Source: Dolomedes plantarius
Taxonomy: Eukaryota > Arthropoda > Arachnida > Araneae > Dolomedidae
Length of the DNA: 64,000 nucleotides
Reading direction: 5' to 3'
Assembly: GCA_907164885.2 (NCBI GenBank)
Contig: OU015493.1
Coordinates: forward strand, 122,543,693 to 122,607,692
A program made the translations under genes and the position numbers. Positions 1 to 13,304 of the stretch are shown here, one piece after another. The notes beneath the pieces are model-generated. The model was not told where the DNA came from. It saw nothing but the letters and a program-made list of their open reading frames with translations, and made no database searches. How positions within the stretch are numbered: the first letter of the stretch is position 1; the number at the start of each line of letters is the position of its first letter.

Positions 1-540
1 AATAATATTATTGTTAATCAACTAGTAAGAATAAATCGGCTATGTTCTAAGGACAATAGGCAAAAGCATATAAAAGATTTGTTAGTAGTGCTAAAACGTA
101 ATTATTTCCCAGATAGTCTTTCCAACCACATAATTGGTTGTTTTAGATTTAATGAATGCAATGTTCTGTTGCCAATAATTAGTAAAATAAAAATAAATGA
201 TTAAAGTTAGTAAATAACTACTAAAAAGTATATAAAAACTAGTGTAATTAAAATAATAAATAACTCTTAGTCATAATAAATGTCTAAGTTAACTTAGGTT
301 ATTATGTTCTATAAAACAGTAACCTAAGTAAGACTTCTAAAGTGATTCCATTGGCTCCATGGTTGCAATGTTTGTGACGTCAGTCTACTTGCGGTCTCCT
401 AAACTTAACTTTCACTTTGTCTGGTGCCGAGTTTGGTGATCTATGATAAAGCCACTGATTATTCCTTGTTCTGTTTCTTATGGATTGTACGGTGTCTAAG
501 TATGTTTATTGCTCAGATCATACTTATTAGAAACTATCCA
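1..540. other. AT-rich stretch with nothing recognised
   Basis: I see no gene or named repeat here. A short imperfect inverted repeat around cttaggtta (near 292 and 322) is the only structure. Confidence 0.5.
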
Positions 541-542
541 TT

Positions 543-588
543 GGTTTTTAGACAGTATTGGCACCGCTGATGATACTGTCTAAAAACC
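543..588. repeat. Short perfect inverted repeat (16-bp arms)
   Basis: ggtttttagacagtat at 543-558 is repeated as its exact reverse complement at 573-588, separated by a 14-nt loop. It could fold into a hairpin or be a small foldback-element remnant. The function is unknown. Confidence 0.6.
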
Positions 589-691
589 TATTATTCACTT
601 TTCTTTTCATATTTTTCATTTATCTTTTCATGTCTTTGGTTCCTGGCTGTAGTGGTTTATGGCTTATACTGGTTTTTCACTTACAACTTTG

Positions 692-694
<3 letters not shown>

Positions 695-742
<48 letters not shown>

Positions 743-854
743 GTCCGAGAGCCTGCGCTCTGTATCAACTTCAAACCTTATCTGCCCTTCTGCTGGTCCG
801 ACGGGATCGCTCTCGGCGGTGGGGGAATGCGCTAGATAGTGGCATTTCCGGGCC

Positions 855-920
<66 letters not shown>
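695..920. repeat. Two (TA)n tracts flanking a 117-bp unique insert
   Basis: Long (TA)n runs occupy about 695-740 and 857-919. The GC-richer 741-856 between them starts tgtccgagagcctgcgctct and ends gggcccca. It resembles an insertion into an older (TA)n tract, but I could not find terminal inverted repeats or assign a family. Confidence 0.6.
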
Positions 921-922
<2 letters not shown>

Positions 923-1971
923 AATCTTTTCTATATCGTATTATAAGTATGTAGAGCAGTGGTGTGCAAATTGTAGGTAGCGACCCGCAGTGGGGGAGGG
1001 GCGGGAAAAAATAGATGGGGTCACGGATAGTTTATTAAAGTAAATTTGTATCACTGAAATATTTAATTTAAAATACGCTTTAAATTTTCTATAATTACAT
1101 ATTTTTTAAATTTTTATTTAATTTTTTTATATCTTTAAAAATATATGATATGATGTTTTTATATAAGGTGTCAAACAGTTTTGCAAGGTGATACTTACAT
1201 AAATTCTGTTCACCTCTACCTATCTGTGTGAAAGCGGGTTTTTTTCAAAAATAGTTGCTATGAATACTGCACAATGATTAAGACTTAACACAGAAGATGA
1301 TATGAGAGTAGCACTCTCTCAACTATTTAAATAAATATTGAACAGATATTATTCAAGAATAATAAATTAAATTATTGATTTTAATAAATTATTGAACAAA
1401 TATTATTACAAGATCTAGGTTCACCCTTCTAATTCGTTTTCTTTATATTTTAGTTTTAAATAAATAAATGACGACTATAATTTTCGATGTTTTAATTTGT
1501 AGTTTATAATTTTAAAATCATGCTCTTTTTTGATTTAAATTTTTGTCCATCTTTAACTAAATGAAATACAAACATGAATTACTATTTCGATATGAAGTTT
1601 TAGTCACACGAGATTTGGTAAAAAAAAGTGTAGAAGGTAATCCAAAAAGTTACACTGACCCACCCGAAGGCATAAGCGTAATCCACCACCGATCCGTCTC
1701 AAGACATCCGGTTTATAATGACAAACCGCCGCTATAGCACCCTGACGAAGAACCTCACATACCGACACACTATTAATGTCAAGATGGTCGACGCAACTGT
1801 GAACCGCTGCACCAAACCAACTGATAGAGCTCAAGCCAAAGTTAATGTCGAGATACACTTTTATCCTACGAAAGTCGAGCCTAGCAAATCTACTCAAATC
1901 TAGCAACAAGTCTAACCCGAAGGTATAAAGTAACATTTGAGACGCACAAGAGTCCCACAGTTTCAAATCAA

Positions 1972-3229
1972 TTTTAGGATCATTATAACCCGTTAGTACT
2001 AACTCCATATGGTGTTGCACTGGTTCACCGACCCCTAGTGTAGACCTAGGAATTTTGTTATTGCTATTAAGCAAATTTTATGTGTACCCACAATCTACGG
2101 TCCATTTGATTTTAAAAATTGTTTGTCGAAATTTCCTTATTATTTTTCTATTTTTGTGAACATTTTTCTAATAGTTAAAAAAAGTTCTACTACCAAAAAA
2201 ATGTTCATTAGGGGGGGGAATTTTAGGATCATTAAGACCCGTTAGTACTAACTCCATATGGTGTTGGACTGGTTCAAGAACCCCTAGTGTAGAAGCTAGG
2301 CATTTTGTTATTGTTATTATGCAAATTTTATGTCCCCACAATCTACGGTTCATTTAATTTTAAAAATAGTTTGTTGAAATTTCCTTATTTTTTTTCTATT
2401 TTTGTGAACATTTTCTTAATAGTTAAAAAAAAATTCTATTACCAAAAAATTGTTCATTGGGGGTGGAATTTTAATATCATTATAACCCGTTAGTACTAAC
2501 TCGATATGGTGTTGAACTGGTTCAAGGACTCCTAGTGTAGAAGCTAGGCATTTTGTTATTGTTATTATGCAAATTTTATATTTGCCTACAATCTACGGTT
2601 CATTTGATTTTAAAAATAGTTTGTCGAAATTTCCTTATTTTTTTTCTATTTTTTGTGAACATTTTTTTAATAGTTAAAAAAAATTTCTACTACCAAAAAA
2701 ATGTTCATTAGGGAGTGGAATTTTAGGATCATTATAATTCGTTAGTACTAACTCCATATGCTGTTTGGACTGGTTCACCGACTCCTAGTGTAGAAGCTAG
2801 GCATTTTGTTATTGCTATTACGCAAATTTTATGTGTACCCATGCATAATCTACGGTCCATTTGATTTTAAAAATAGTTTGTCGAAATTCCCTTATTTTTT
2901 TTCTATTTTTCGTGAAAATTTTTTTAATAGTTAAAAAAAATTTCTACTACCAAAAAAATTTTCATTAGGGAGTGGAATTTTAGGATCATTATAATTCGTT
3001 AGTACTAACTCCATATGCTGTTTGGACTGGGTCACCGACCCCTAGTGTAGAAGCTAGGAATTTTGTTATTGCTATTACGCAAATTTTATGTGTACCCACA
3101 ATCTACGGTCCATTTGATTTTAAAAATAGTTTGTTGAAATTTCCTTATTTTATTTCCTTTTTTTTGTGAACAATTTCCTAATAGTTAAAAAAATTGATAC
3201 TACCAAAAAATGTTCATTAGGGGGTGGAG
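1972..3229. repeat. Satellite-like tandem array, five units of about 250 bp
   Basis: The phrase ttttaggatcatta (or a close variant) recurs at about 1972, 2221, 2469, 2721 and 2978, and the array ends near 3229. Unit lengths are therefore about 249, 248, 252, 257 and 251 bp. Each unit carries cgttagtactaactc, a phrase like ctagtgtagaagctagg, aatctacgg and a poly-A-rich end with taatagttaaaaaaa. Units differ by scattered substitutions, so the array is not brand new. No coding frame is shared between units. Confidence 0.9.
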
Positions 3230-3243
3230 TGATTTTTTGGTTA

Positions 3244-4005
3244 AGGGGTCATACGACTGTTAAACCGTCAAAAAAATCGATTTTTGAAGGAAATACACAT
3301 GAAAGACTAACCTTTTCTGAGTATTTTAAGACAATCCGCTTGAAAAAATTCCCATAATACGGAAGTTATGAATAAAAACGTGTCAGATGTTTACTGTAAA
3401 CGGATTTAAAGGGCAATACTTCAAAGGGATTTATCTCAAAATGTGTGTTTTTCACATAACGCACTTGTTATCTCTAGAACTATTTCATATTTTTGCATGA
3501 AATTTACACAGATAGTACATATTATCATTTACTTGAAACTGAACCTAAATTTGTTTACAGATCTCTAGAGAACACATTTTTCATGGATAGAAAAAATTTA
3601 ATTTATTAAGAAAAAAATGCATTATTTTCAGTTTGGTAGTAAAAATAGAAATATACCTTAAATATATACAAATTTAGGTTCAAATTAAAATTTAGTTTCT
3701 GCAGTATGTGTTAAAAGCAGAAATTTTGTCTTAAACTCAATTTTTTTTTGGAGTATTTATGAGTATTTATGTGCGTTAGCTTTGATATCACTTTTATCAA
3801 AAGGAAACTGATTATTATTTATGACTATCTAACACAAATTATTTTTAACTATCAAACAAGAAACAGGTATATATTCATAAATCAAACACTGTTCTATTAA
3901 CACAAAAAAATTATAATTTTAAATCTTATACTTTTCAAGATATAGAATGACGAAAGTAACACAATTTTTATACATTTTCGACTTTTCACAGTCGTATGAC
4001 CCCAA
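3244..4005. repeat. Possible terminal inverted repeat pair
   Basis: ggggtcatacgactgt at 3244-3259 reappears inverted, as acagtcgtatgacccc, near 3990-4005. The pair begins directly downstream of the satellite array and could mark the ends of a non-autonomous element of about 760 bp. There is no clear target-site duplication and no coding content between the arms. The stretch that follows (4006-5135) shows nothing recognisable. Confidence 0.4.
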
Positions 4006-5133
4006 AGAAAGTGGGTCACGGTCGAAAAATATTTACGTAGCACTGATGTAGAGTATAATATCGGTTTAATACTAAAAGATGTATTTTTTAATAGGGATTA
4101 AATAGATACTGTTCATTCACCTTCAGAGTTACAAGTGTAAAATCTAAATACAAAAATTTTGGGAAAAAAAATCCTCCAAGCATTTAAAGTTAACGATTCT
4201 TAAAATAAAAAATAGGTATCGGTTGAGGGGTTATCCTTAAGGGAAATCAACTATCACAGTGAGAACGAAAGAATTTCTTTTTATGCTCTAACGGGTCACA
4301 GGAATAGTCATACTGTACGTAACCTTCTTTCTCATCCTTTGAGGCTATGTATGTTTGAGAAATCCTGGGAACAGTATTATTAGTACCAAGAAAAGTCCCA
4401 TACCAGGGATTGTTGCTAAGGGTCCCATTATGAATACTATTTAGTTATAGCTCAGGAGTAGCTCAAAGTAATTTCAAGCGTTCTTACTGAATGTTGATAA
4501 AGAACATCTAGTTAGATTCCCCTGATTAGTGGTTAGATGATTATACATTGTATTGGAGGGCAGTTATACAAATCCTTATACCTAACCAATTGCAACAAAA
4601 TTGTTCATAATTATTTACTAGGATACTCACAGCCCAAAAATCTTTAAAAGTGTTTAAAATAACCCAAAGATTTTGGTGTCTATAAGCTTATTGGAGACGA
4701 ATCAAGATGACATTAAATGCAGTTTTCCTGCAGTTTTCATAAACCATTGGAGTTTTATTACGGTGGTAATGCAAAATCAATCCCAGATTTCTTTTAAAAT
4801 TTATGATATTTTTACTTACGGACTTTAAAGACTTTGTTAGATTTAGTCCCTGCGACATATAATAAAAGCAGATGAGCTACAGTTTCTGGTCAGATTTCAA
4901 TATAGTACTAACCACTCCATTAAACAGGTTAAAAGTGTCATATGCTTGTGAAATATTTTAACAGATAATTCAAGCAACAAACGCATATCTACTTTTACGT
5001 ATATGATAAATGAAGCCCAGAGAAACGCTTTTCTTAGTCCATAAATACAACAAACACACTTTTCCTTACAAAGTCCTTAGAGGACAATTTTTTCTCGAAA
5101 TATATTTCTTATAAGCGTGTATGTAAAATTGTA

Positions 5134-5135
<2 letters not shown>

Positions 5136-5193
<58 letters not shown>
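5136..5193. repeat. (TA)n microsatellite, left of Tc1 remnant
   Basis: A nearly pure TA run abuts the left terminal inverted repeat of the Tc1 remnant that starts at 5194. A matching run continues on the other side (6447-6541), so the element probably inserted into this tract. Confidence 0.9.
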
Positions 5194-6553
<1,360 letters not shown>

Positions 6554-6834
6554 GAGGGCTATATGTAATTGCAGATCGATGAACACACATGTCATTGGAC
6601 TGGATCATTTGGATGAGACAATTTTGTTGAACGATGGGCAGTCAATTAGGTGCTTCACTTCGTAAACAGAGTCTATGATTCAGGCCCATGGTTGGTATCG
6701 TTATTTGCAGTCTTTTGGAATCGTATTTAAACTGTATCTCCGAATCTATTTGGCATACGAGTTAAGCGACCATAAACTTGAAAGCTTATACGTGAATACC
6801 CATGTAACTAGACAGGACAATTTTGCAGGACGTT

Positions 6835-6935
6835 GACCAATCTGTTAGGGTGCTGGCAATAGGATTCAGAATCTGCGAGTTCGAGTCCACGGCTGGGATC
6901 ATTTATTGTAGCGTTTTAGAAAAGTTCTAGAATAT
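6835..6935 (+). repeat. tRNA-like sequence, probable SINE head
   Basis: A B-box-like gttcgagtcc lies at 6879-6888, preceded by an A-box-like tagggtgctggc near 6846. The rest does not fold as a normal tRNA, so it is more likely a decayed tRNA-derived SINE. A similar 3' segment follows the tRNA-like stretch near 45814. Confidence 0.45.
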
Positions 6936-7619
6936 TAAGTATGCAAATAAAAAAAAAAATCGAAACAATTCACTGACCAATTTTAATTTCTTCAACAGTT
7001 GACTTTCGCGAAATTTACATATTCTCCATAACTCAAATGGTCACGTTGTAATAAAAGGATGCATAAAAAGGAGTTAGAAAGTCATGTTTGATACCAAAAA
7101 ATATCATGAAAAATTGACACTGTTGGATTCCTTCTGCCATGAAGTAGATAAATTAAATATAAATGCCCATCATTCATTCCTCCTAATACAGGAATATTGG
7201 TAGAAAAGAAAGTTCGCGTGTCTTGTAACTCGTGATATAGATTTACTTTAATTTTATATCAAATGTGATCGTACTAAAACAAGTATGAACGAAGTATGAG
7301 TTCTGTCGTGCTCTATATGATCTGTTTCATTTATCTTTATCATCTACCTGGAAAACAATTGCACATGAAGGTATATATCAACATCCTTATTTTCAGTTGT
7401 TTTCTAAATATTTGAATTAACATTTCTTTTAGCTCTAAATTTTACTTAATAAGTCAATTTCTTTCATTTTACTTTCAGCCCACCTTTTCTCTTCATCTTG
7501 CTTTATTTGTTCGTTTCGTTTCCGTAGGTGTCCATATGCGCGGTCTTGCGAAAGTAAATTTTACTCCCGAGTCCCTCTGATAGACGAACTTCTTCCCCTT
7601 ATTCCCTTGCCACTCACAT

Positions 7620-7700
7620 TGTATAGTAGTTAAAGAGTCATACGCTTCCACCATATGGAATCAGGTTCGAATCCCGACTGAGGCATTAGCGTTCATACGA
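7620..7700 (+). repeat. tRNA-like sequence, probable SINE head
   Basis: An A-box-like tagtagttaaagag and a clear B box, ggttcgaatcc (7664-7674), lie at tRNA-like spacing. No acceptor-stem pairing is apparent, which favours a SINE remnant over a tRNA gene. I see nothing else recognisable between 6936 and 8942. Confidence 0.45.
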
Positions 7701-8942
7701 TGTCCCCTCTTAGGAAACGTGATTATTCACTTACATGCCCTCCCGTAATTAAGTGGATAGCAAAAACGCAGGGTGGATTGGAGGAGATCCTTAGGACAAA
7801 TTGCTTACCATTTTAGAGAAAAAATCAGCTTCCCTTGAAGTTCTTGAAAAACTTTCTTAAGCTATATTATGAGTAGAAAATATAGGAACGATTTGCCGTA
7901 CTCCCTACAAATCTAAAAACTAGTAAAAACAAATTAAAGACACCTTTCAGCGATCAAAGAGCATATGTGCAAGTTTAATGTGCTACTATTTATTTATATA
8001 AGTTTATTTGGAAAACATACATATCGTCTTAAGCCTGAACCATGTTTGACACTAATTAGATAAAAAGTACTTCAAAGTGAACCCACTGCGCATGCTCCCA
8101 ATTTTATCCTTTTTATGCTACTTTCCTAATTTTTTTATTTTCAACGGCTCATTTTTTTCTCAAGGATTCACACACGAAAAAAAGTAAATAAATAAGTTGA
8201 AAAGTCTCTAGAAATTTGGAGTATCATTAAATATTTTAACAAGATCAGGATGTGTTTGTTAGAAACTGTTCTGTAAAGTTTGAAGAGGTATTCAATGGAG
8301 GGTTATTTTATATTCATTCTAAATTTGGAGCAGCTTTAATTTCACGGGCGATATCGATTTTTATCGTCCTGTATTTTATTCATCTGTTTTGGTTAAACAT
8401 AACAAAGCAAAAAATGAGATCATAACCTTTTGAAATAAATTCTTAAGTATATTAATACACAGACAGAATAATATTTACCGTGATAATGAAAAGGAATTTG
8501 TTAGGAATTTTTTTTCTTTGTGTCACTTTTTAGTTTGTTTTATAATTTCTTAAAGTGTTAATTACATAAAAGTTGAGGCATTTTTCTGGATTTATACTCT
8601 ACACATATTTGGAGGGAGATTTCAGTTGTTGTTGATTGAATTCTTCTGAAAGCAAAAAACATGGAAAGTGATGTATGTATGGCTAATTATTGAGAAAAAC
8701 TTAAATGATACTATATAAAACTTTTCTGAAAGTCTCTCTATTAATATTTTCTGCATTCTTTTATAACTTTCTGTTACTTCCGATTCTGTACTAAAGCTTT
8801 CTGCCCATGTTATTCTGTATTGTGATTCCACATAGTTTTAATTTAATGAAATTTAAATTTTCCTTAATTTTAAAGTATCTCATGGTATAAAATTAGACAT
8901 TCTAAGTCATACATATAACATTCTAAGACAGACATATAATAC

Positions 8943-9490
8943 ACTATCAATAGGGGTACGTAAATTTTCGCATAAAAAATATCGAAATTTCGCAAAAAAA
9001 TTACAATACATAAAATTTCGCATTTATACTCAAAAAAAATTTTCTAAACTCAAAAATTTCGCTTTTATAAAAAAATCACAATTTCCCTTACTTGGTTAGG
9101 TAAGTATCAAAATTCTTAGTTAAAAGTCAGCATTGTAGTAGTCTCCAAATTCTCTTCCTTAAGGCCGTCTGCACACGGAGCAACTGAAAAGTAACTGATA
9201 ACCGACTCAAATCACAGTCGGTTATCAGTTACTTTTGAGTTGCTCCGTGTGCAGACGGTCTTAGTCTTTAGCAATAAGTAATAAGCAAATTTCGAGAGTG
9301 AGATCTCATTTAATGACCGTGGAGGGTTTTAGTTAAGTAATTATGATAATAAATTATTACTATTATTACCTAATTTCCTTTAAAAAGCCGTTTATTACCG
9401 AGTTTTCGCCGAAAAGTAGTAAAAAAATAATTTTCGTATATATTCGCATCTATTTCGTAAATACGAAAATTACGTATCCTTAACTATCAA
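8943..9490. mobile_element. hAT-type MITE with 8-bp target duplication
   Basis: The element spans 8951-9482 and is flanked by a perfect 8-bp direct repeat, actatcaa (8943-8950 and 9483-9490). Its ends are imperfect inverted repeats: taggggtacgtaaattttcg on the left and cgaaaattacgtatcctta on the right. An 8-bp duplication is typical of the hAT superfamily. The interior is AT-rich with repeated tttcgc motifs, has no transposase, and contains a second inserted palindromic element. Confidence 0.75.
9163..9260. mobile_element. Palindromic (foldback) MITE nested in hAT-type MITE
   Basis: Two arms of about 47 bp, 9161-9207 and 9216-9262, are almost perfect inverse copies around an 8-nt loop. The left arm begins ggccgtctgcacacggagca. 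The element is flanked by TTAA (9159-9162) on the left and TTAG on the right, suggesting insertion at a TTAA site. There is no coding capacity. The transcript would fold into a long hairpin. Confidence 0.8.
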
Positions 9491-10819
9491 CTATATTCAG
9501 TTAAAAAGATAATGACTCTGAGAAGTTCAGAGGTCTTCCTGTGATGTTAGGTCTTATTGCCTAATGCTTTCCCTCACAAGATTTTGAAAATCACTTTATT
9601 AGATAAAGTTTTGAATTACTATCTAAGGGTGATTCAAATTGAAAATTTTAATCATAAAGCTTCAGCCCTAACTACATGATTTGCTACACGTAGCAACTGA
9701 ATATTTTACCACTTCTTCTGAGTGTTACGTTTTTAATAGCGTTTACACTTTTTGGTAGAGAGAAGGGGAACTCAAGAGTTATAAATACTATTATTTAGAT
9801 CTAGATTTCGTTCCGCTTTCGCAATGTTTACACAAAATTGGAAAGTTCTCATTTCATTCTAAACCAAAAAAAAAGGGAAAAACTCATTAATTTCAGGCCC
9901 GGGGCCAATCTTAGATGCAAAATAGCACTCATGAAAGTAAAATATTATATTACTTCATACCTAAATAATTTAGAATAATTGATATTATTAGTTAATTTTA
10001 ATCAATGTTCAAAGTTCTTCTATTATAAATTTTAAAATAAAAAATTTATGTAGCCCTTTTATTTCATCAGATTTAGTGTTTTAAAAATTATTTGATATCA
10101 AACACATGCCTACATCAAAATCTTCGGAAATGATTATTTGAAATTAACTAAATTGTTTGTGCCTCATATGCTTATCATTATAAACAAGTAGAAAAAACAT
10201 TAAAAAATCAAGCTATTTCTGTAAAAAAATTCTTTTCCAAAGACTGAAGAAGATTGATAGAAATTGGCTCTCTCCCGCAAAACATAATAATCAGCAATAA
10301 TTAAAACATAATAAGGAAAACAAACATTTTCTTTTTCTTAAATTAGATAATGATAGTAACCTATTTCAGGGCATAAATGGTTCTCATGTCAAATGTCCTT
10401 CACCCTGAGAAGGAGAAGCATTTAAAGTACGGACGTATAAAAACAATTTCCAAAACTGAAATAAATTTGCAATTTATAACGATGTATATAAAAATCTGAA
10501 TTCATCAGTCTTAAATACTTTTTACTACGTTAACAAATAAGTATAATATACCAACAAAGTCACTTTAAAGCATTTTTAGCACGACTGATGTTTATGACTG
10601 ATGTTTAAGGTGTTGGAAAAGTTGTGCAACACAGAAGAAATGCACATCAGTTAAGGAATCATTTATGAAAAGTGAGCCATTTCTACAGGTTATAAGCCTA
10701 ATTTGTTTTTAAAAAAAACTAAAAGGAAATGTCTCATAATGTACCGAAAGGTCCCTTATCTTTTGCGAATGTAAATCTTTTTAAGGCGATAATGGACCAT
10801 GAAAAACTTTTTATTTACA
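9491..10819. other. AT-rich stretch with nothing recognised
   Basis: No gene, repeat or terminal-repeat signature was recognised here. Confidence 0.5.
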
Positions 10820-10821
10820 TA

Positions 10822-13304
10822 CGAGCCCGCTTAATGGAATAGCCAATTTGCCAAGAAAAATTATTCTAATAAGCGGGATATTCCATTATCCGGGATCACA
10901 TTGACACGCCCACAATGATTAAAGTTACAGTTAGACCTAGAAAGCATTAAAAATTACCTAAACCATAGGCATATTTAAACTATTATAATTTAACAAACAA
11001 TTATTAATTAAAAGTAAGAAACAATTTAAACACATTAAAATTTAGAAAACTGATGAAAAATGAGCTAATTTTATTGTAGAATATGCAAATTTACCTTAAT
11101 TTTTTGGAAATAATTACAATGTTACTTACTTATTTGTTGCCAAAGAAGTCGGATATTTTAGACCGTTTACTGGTCTGTGAATGCAGCAAATCTCTTATTT
11201 GATTTTCTAGTTTATAAAATAAATGAAAGTCTGCATTTGTCTTCGTTTCCAAGAAACGTCTTATAATATCACAAGCGTTATAAACTTCAACGTGTGACGG
11301 AACCTTTTTAATGGTACATTCTTCATCAAATTCATCTTCATCGACTTCGCTTTGATCAAATTGAGGGTCTGAAGTTTTACCACATTCTATTAACTCATTG
11401 TCGAAGTTTACAAAATTGGAAAATTTTTCTTCTGTCATTCCTTCTGGTGGTAAATCATTTGCGTTTGTAATTGATTCATCATTTAATTCATCATTTGTTA
11501 CGTCTGTTGAAAATTTACATTTTACGACACAACTTTTTATTGCGTCAGAGGAAATATTATTCCATGATTTGTTCACCATATGAACAGTTGTAAGAACTGA
11601 AATGTTTCTAATAATTTTACTAGGTGAGCTATTGATAGAAAATCCACTAGTATCATCTATGCAAGATATGATCTTTTTAACGATTTCTTTTCTATAATTC
11701 CTCTTAGAAAGTGATATAATTCCCAGGTCCATTGGCTGTAAAATAGCTGTAGTATTCGAAGGCAAAAAATGAAATGCTACATTTTCTAGTCTTACGTTGT
11801 GGGCTTGACAATTATCGATAAAAAGGATAGCTTTTCTTTTCATCTTATTCATCTCATTGTCAAATGACACTAACCAGTTTTGAAAGAAATTAGCAGTCAT
11901 CCAAGCTTTTGAATTCACTTCGTATTTAACTGGAAGGGATTTTACACCTCTAAAACATCGTGGGCTTTTGGATTTCCCGATTTCAAAAAGAGGCATTTTA
12001 TGACTGCCGTCAGCATTACTACAGCATAAAACTGTCAGTCTGTCTTTCGAGATTTTTCCTCCAACAACTTTTTCGCCTTTTAAGCACAAAGACCCATCAG
12101 GCATTGCTCTGTGATAAAGTGCTGTTTCGTCAAAGTTATAGATACAAATAGAACTGTAGTCTTGTAATAAAGCAGGTAATACTACATTTTTCCAAGAACT
12201 GGCAGCAGCTTCATCAGCATCACTTGCTTCACCGTAACTTGTTTTGAAAGAAATTTGGTTTCTTGCTTTCCATCTGCACAACCAACCATTTGTAGCTTTA
12301 AAATCAGTTATATTTAACTGTTGTGCTAAATATTCATCTTTCTGATTGAATAATAATCCACTAATAGGAACATTACAAGCTCGTTTTCAGCAAACCACTG
12401 AAGAATAGCATCTTCAACTTCAAATTATTTTCCTGTACGATTTCGTTTTTGATTAAGATTTTTATTGCATTTCCAGTCGTTCTTTTTCTTTATTTTTCTT
12501 TATTTTTTAACAATTTCGAAACTTGAGCTTGGGATATCTCAAACTTTTTTGAGAGTTCTAATTGCGCACACTTATTTACTTTTGCAAACTCTATGACTTT
12601 TACTTTTTCCTTTTAAAGTAAGATCTTTTCGTCTCAAAGACATTGTAAAGCCGAAGAAAGATTACTGATTTCACGAAAGCGAACTGTCGAACTAATATAG
12701 AAAATGTACAGTTAAATGTTCAAGGCTAGAGACCCCCAAGTTAAATGTTGCGCTTCTCCGAAGAGATTCGTTACAGTTGGTAATCCACGTCCCCTTCAAG
12801 ATAAGGACCTGTTGAAGTGTCACATTTCCTTCACACACACACACACACTCATTTTCTATCTCTCATTTGGGGGTGAAGCTTATTGTTCATTCTCTGAATA
12901 GGGAAACGTAGGCTCAGCGGCCGAGCAATACGGGGAGGGAGGGGGTGGCTAGCAAAAACAGCAACAACAATGAATTGTCCTTCAAAATCGAAGATATCCC
13001 CATTTTCTGCGATTGGACACTTTCTGCGAAGTGACAAAATTGCTTTGAAAGACATTCAGTTACTGCACATTCATTATTGCACTTTACAGAAAAAAAATTC
13101 TGAAAAGAAGTGTGTGAAATAGAAAAAGATCGATATCGTCATGGCTAAAAATTATTCCTTTAAGCGGGATAACTTCAAAACAATATATTCCAATAACCGG
13201 GAAATTTAACACAGAAACAAATTACTACGGTTTGGTACATTGAAAATTTATTACATTAAACGGGATATTCTTTTAACCGATATTCCATTAAGCGGGTTTG
13301 ACTG
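10822..13304 (-). mobile_element. Tigger/pogo DNA transposon, nearly full length
   Basis: The ends are inverted repeats flanked by TA. The left end is cccgcttaatggaata, starting near 10826. The right end, tattccattaagcgggtttg, is followed by actg at 13301-13304 and TA at 13305. Read inward, the right end starts CAGTCAAACCC; the left end has CGAG instead of CAGTCAAA. Subterminal variants of the same motif recur near 10873, 13157 and 13258, possibly extra transposase-binding sites. The minus strand carries a Tigger-type transposase gene. Length is about 2.5 kb, normal for an autonomous Tigger. Confidence 0.88.
11130..12643 (-). pseudogene. Tigger/pogo-family DDE transposase, N-terminus frameshifted
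   Basis: This is the transposase of the surrounding Tigger element. The longest open part (11130-12281, 383 codons) contains the catalytic core: YNFDETALYHRAMP (first Asp), AILFIDNCQAH (second Asp) and LPSNTTAILQPMDLGII, with a third Asp 29 residues after the second. An acidic stretch (SEVDEDEFDEE) and a C-terminal RSKISDFFGNK follow. Upstream, in shifted frames, lie a psq-type helix-turn-helix (KKFEISQAQVSKLLKNK, about 12510-12560) from a probable start at 12643, and a CENPB-like DNA-binding segment (EDAILQWFAENEL, LAQQLNITDFKATNGW, about 12290-12420). At least two frameshifts and a stop break the N-terminal half, so the full protein is not made. The core alone lacks DNA binding. Confidence 0.88.

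Noticed and set aside
558..839. 93-codon ORF reading through a (TA)n tract
   Set aside because: The IYIYIY stretch is translated microsatellite; similar false ORFs occur at 6393-6665, 31651-32035, 39729-40061, 59871-60254 and 63001-63204.
947..1255. Possible hAT element starting cagtggtgtgcaaa near 957
   Set aside because: No inverted partner end and no 8-bp duplication could be found.
1604..2074. 156-codon minus-strand ORF
   Set aside because: Its first part lies in the 250-bp satellite array, where the same kind of frame recurs at 2168-2353. The rest matches no family that I know.
7620..7700. Possible tRNA gene
   Set aside because: The B box is good but I see no acceptor-stem pairing or anticodon arm. 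A SINE remnant fits better. The same applies to 6835-6935 and 45790-45880.
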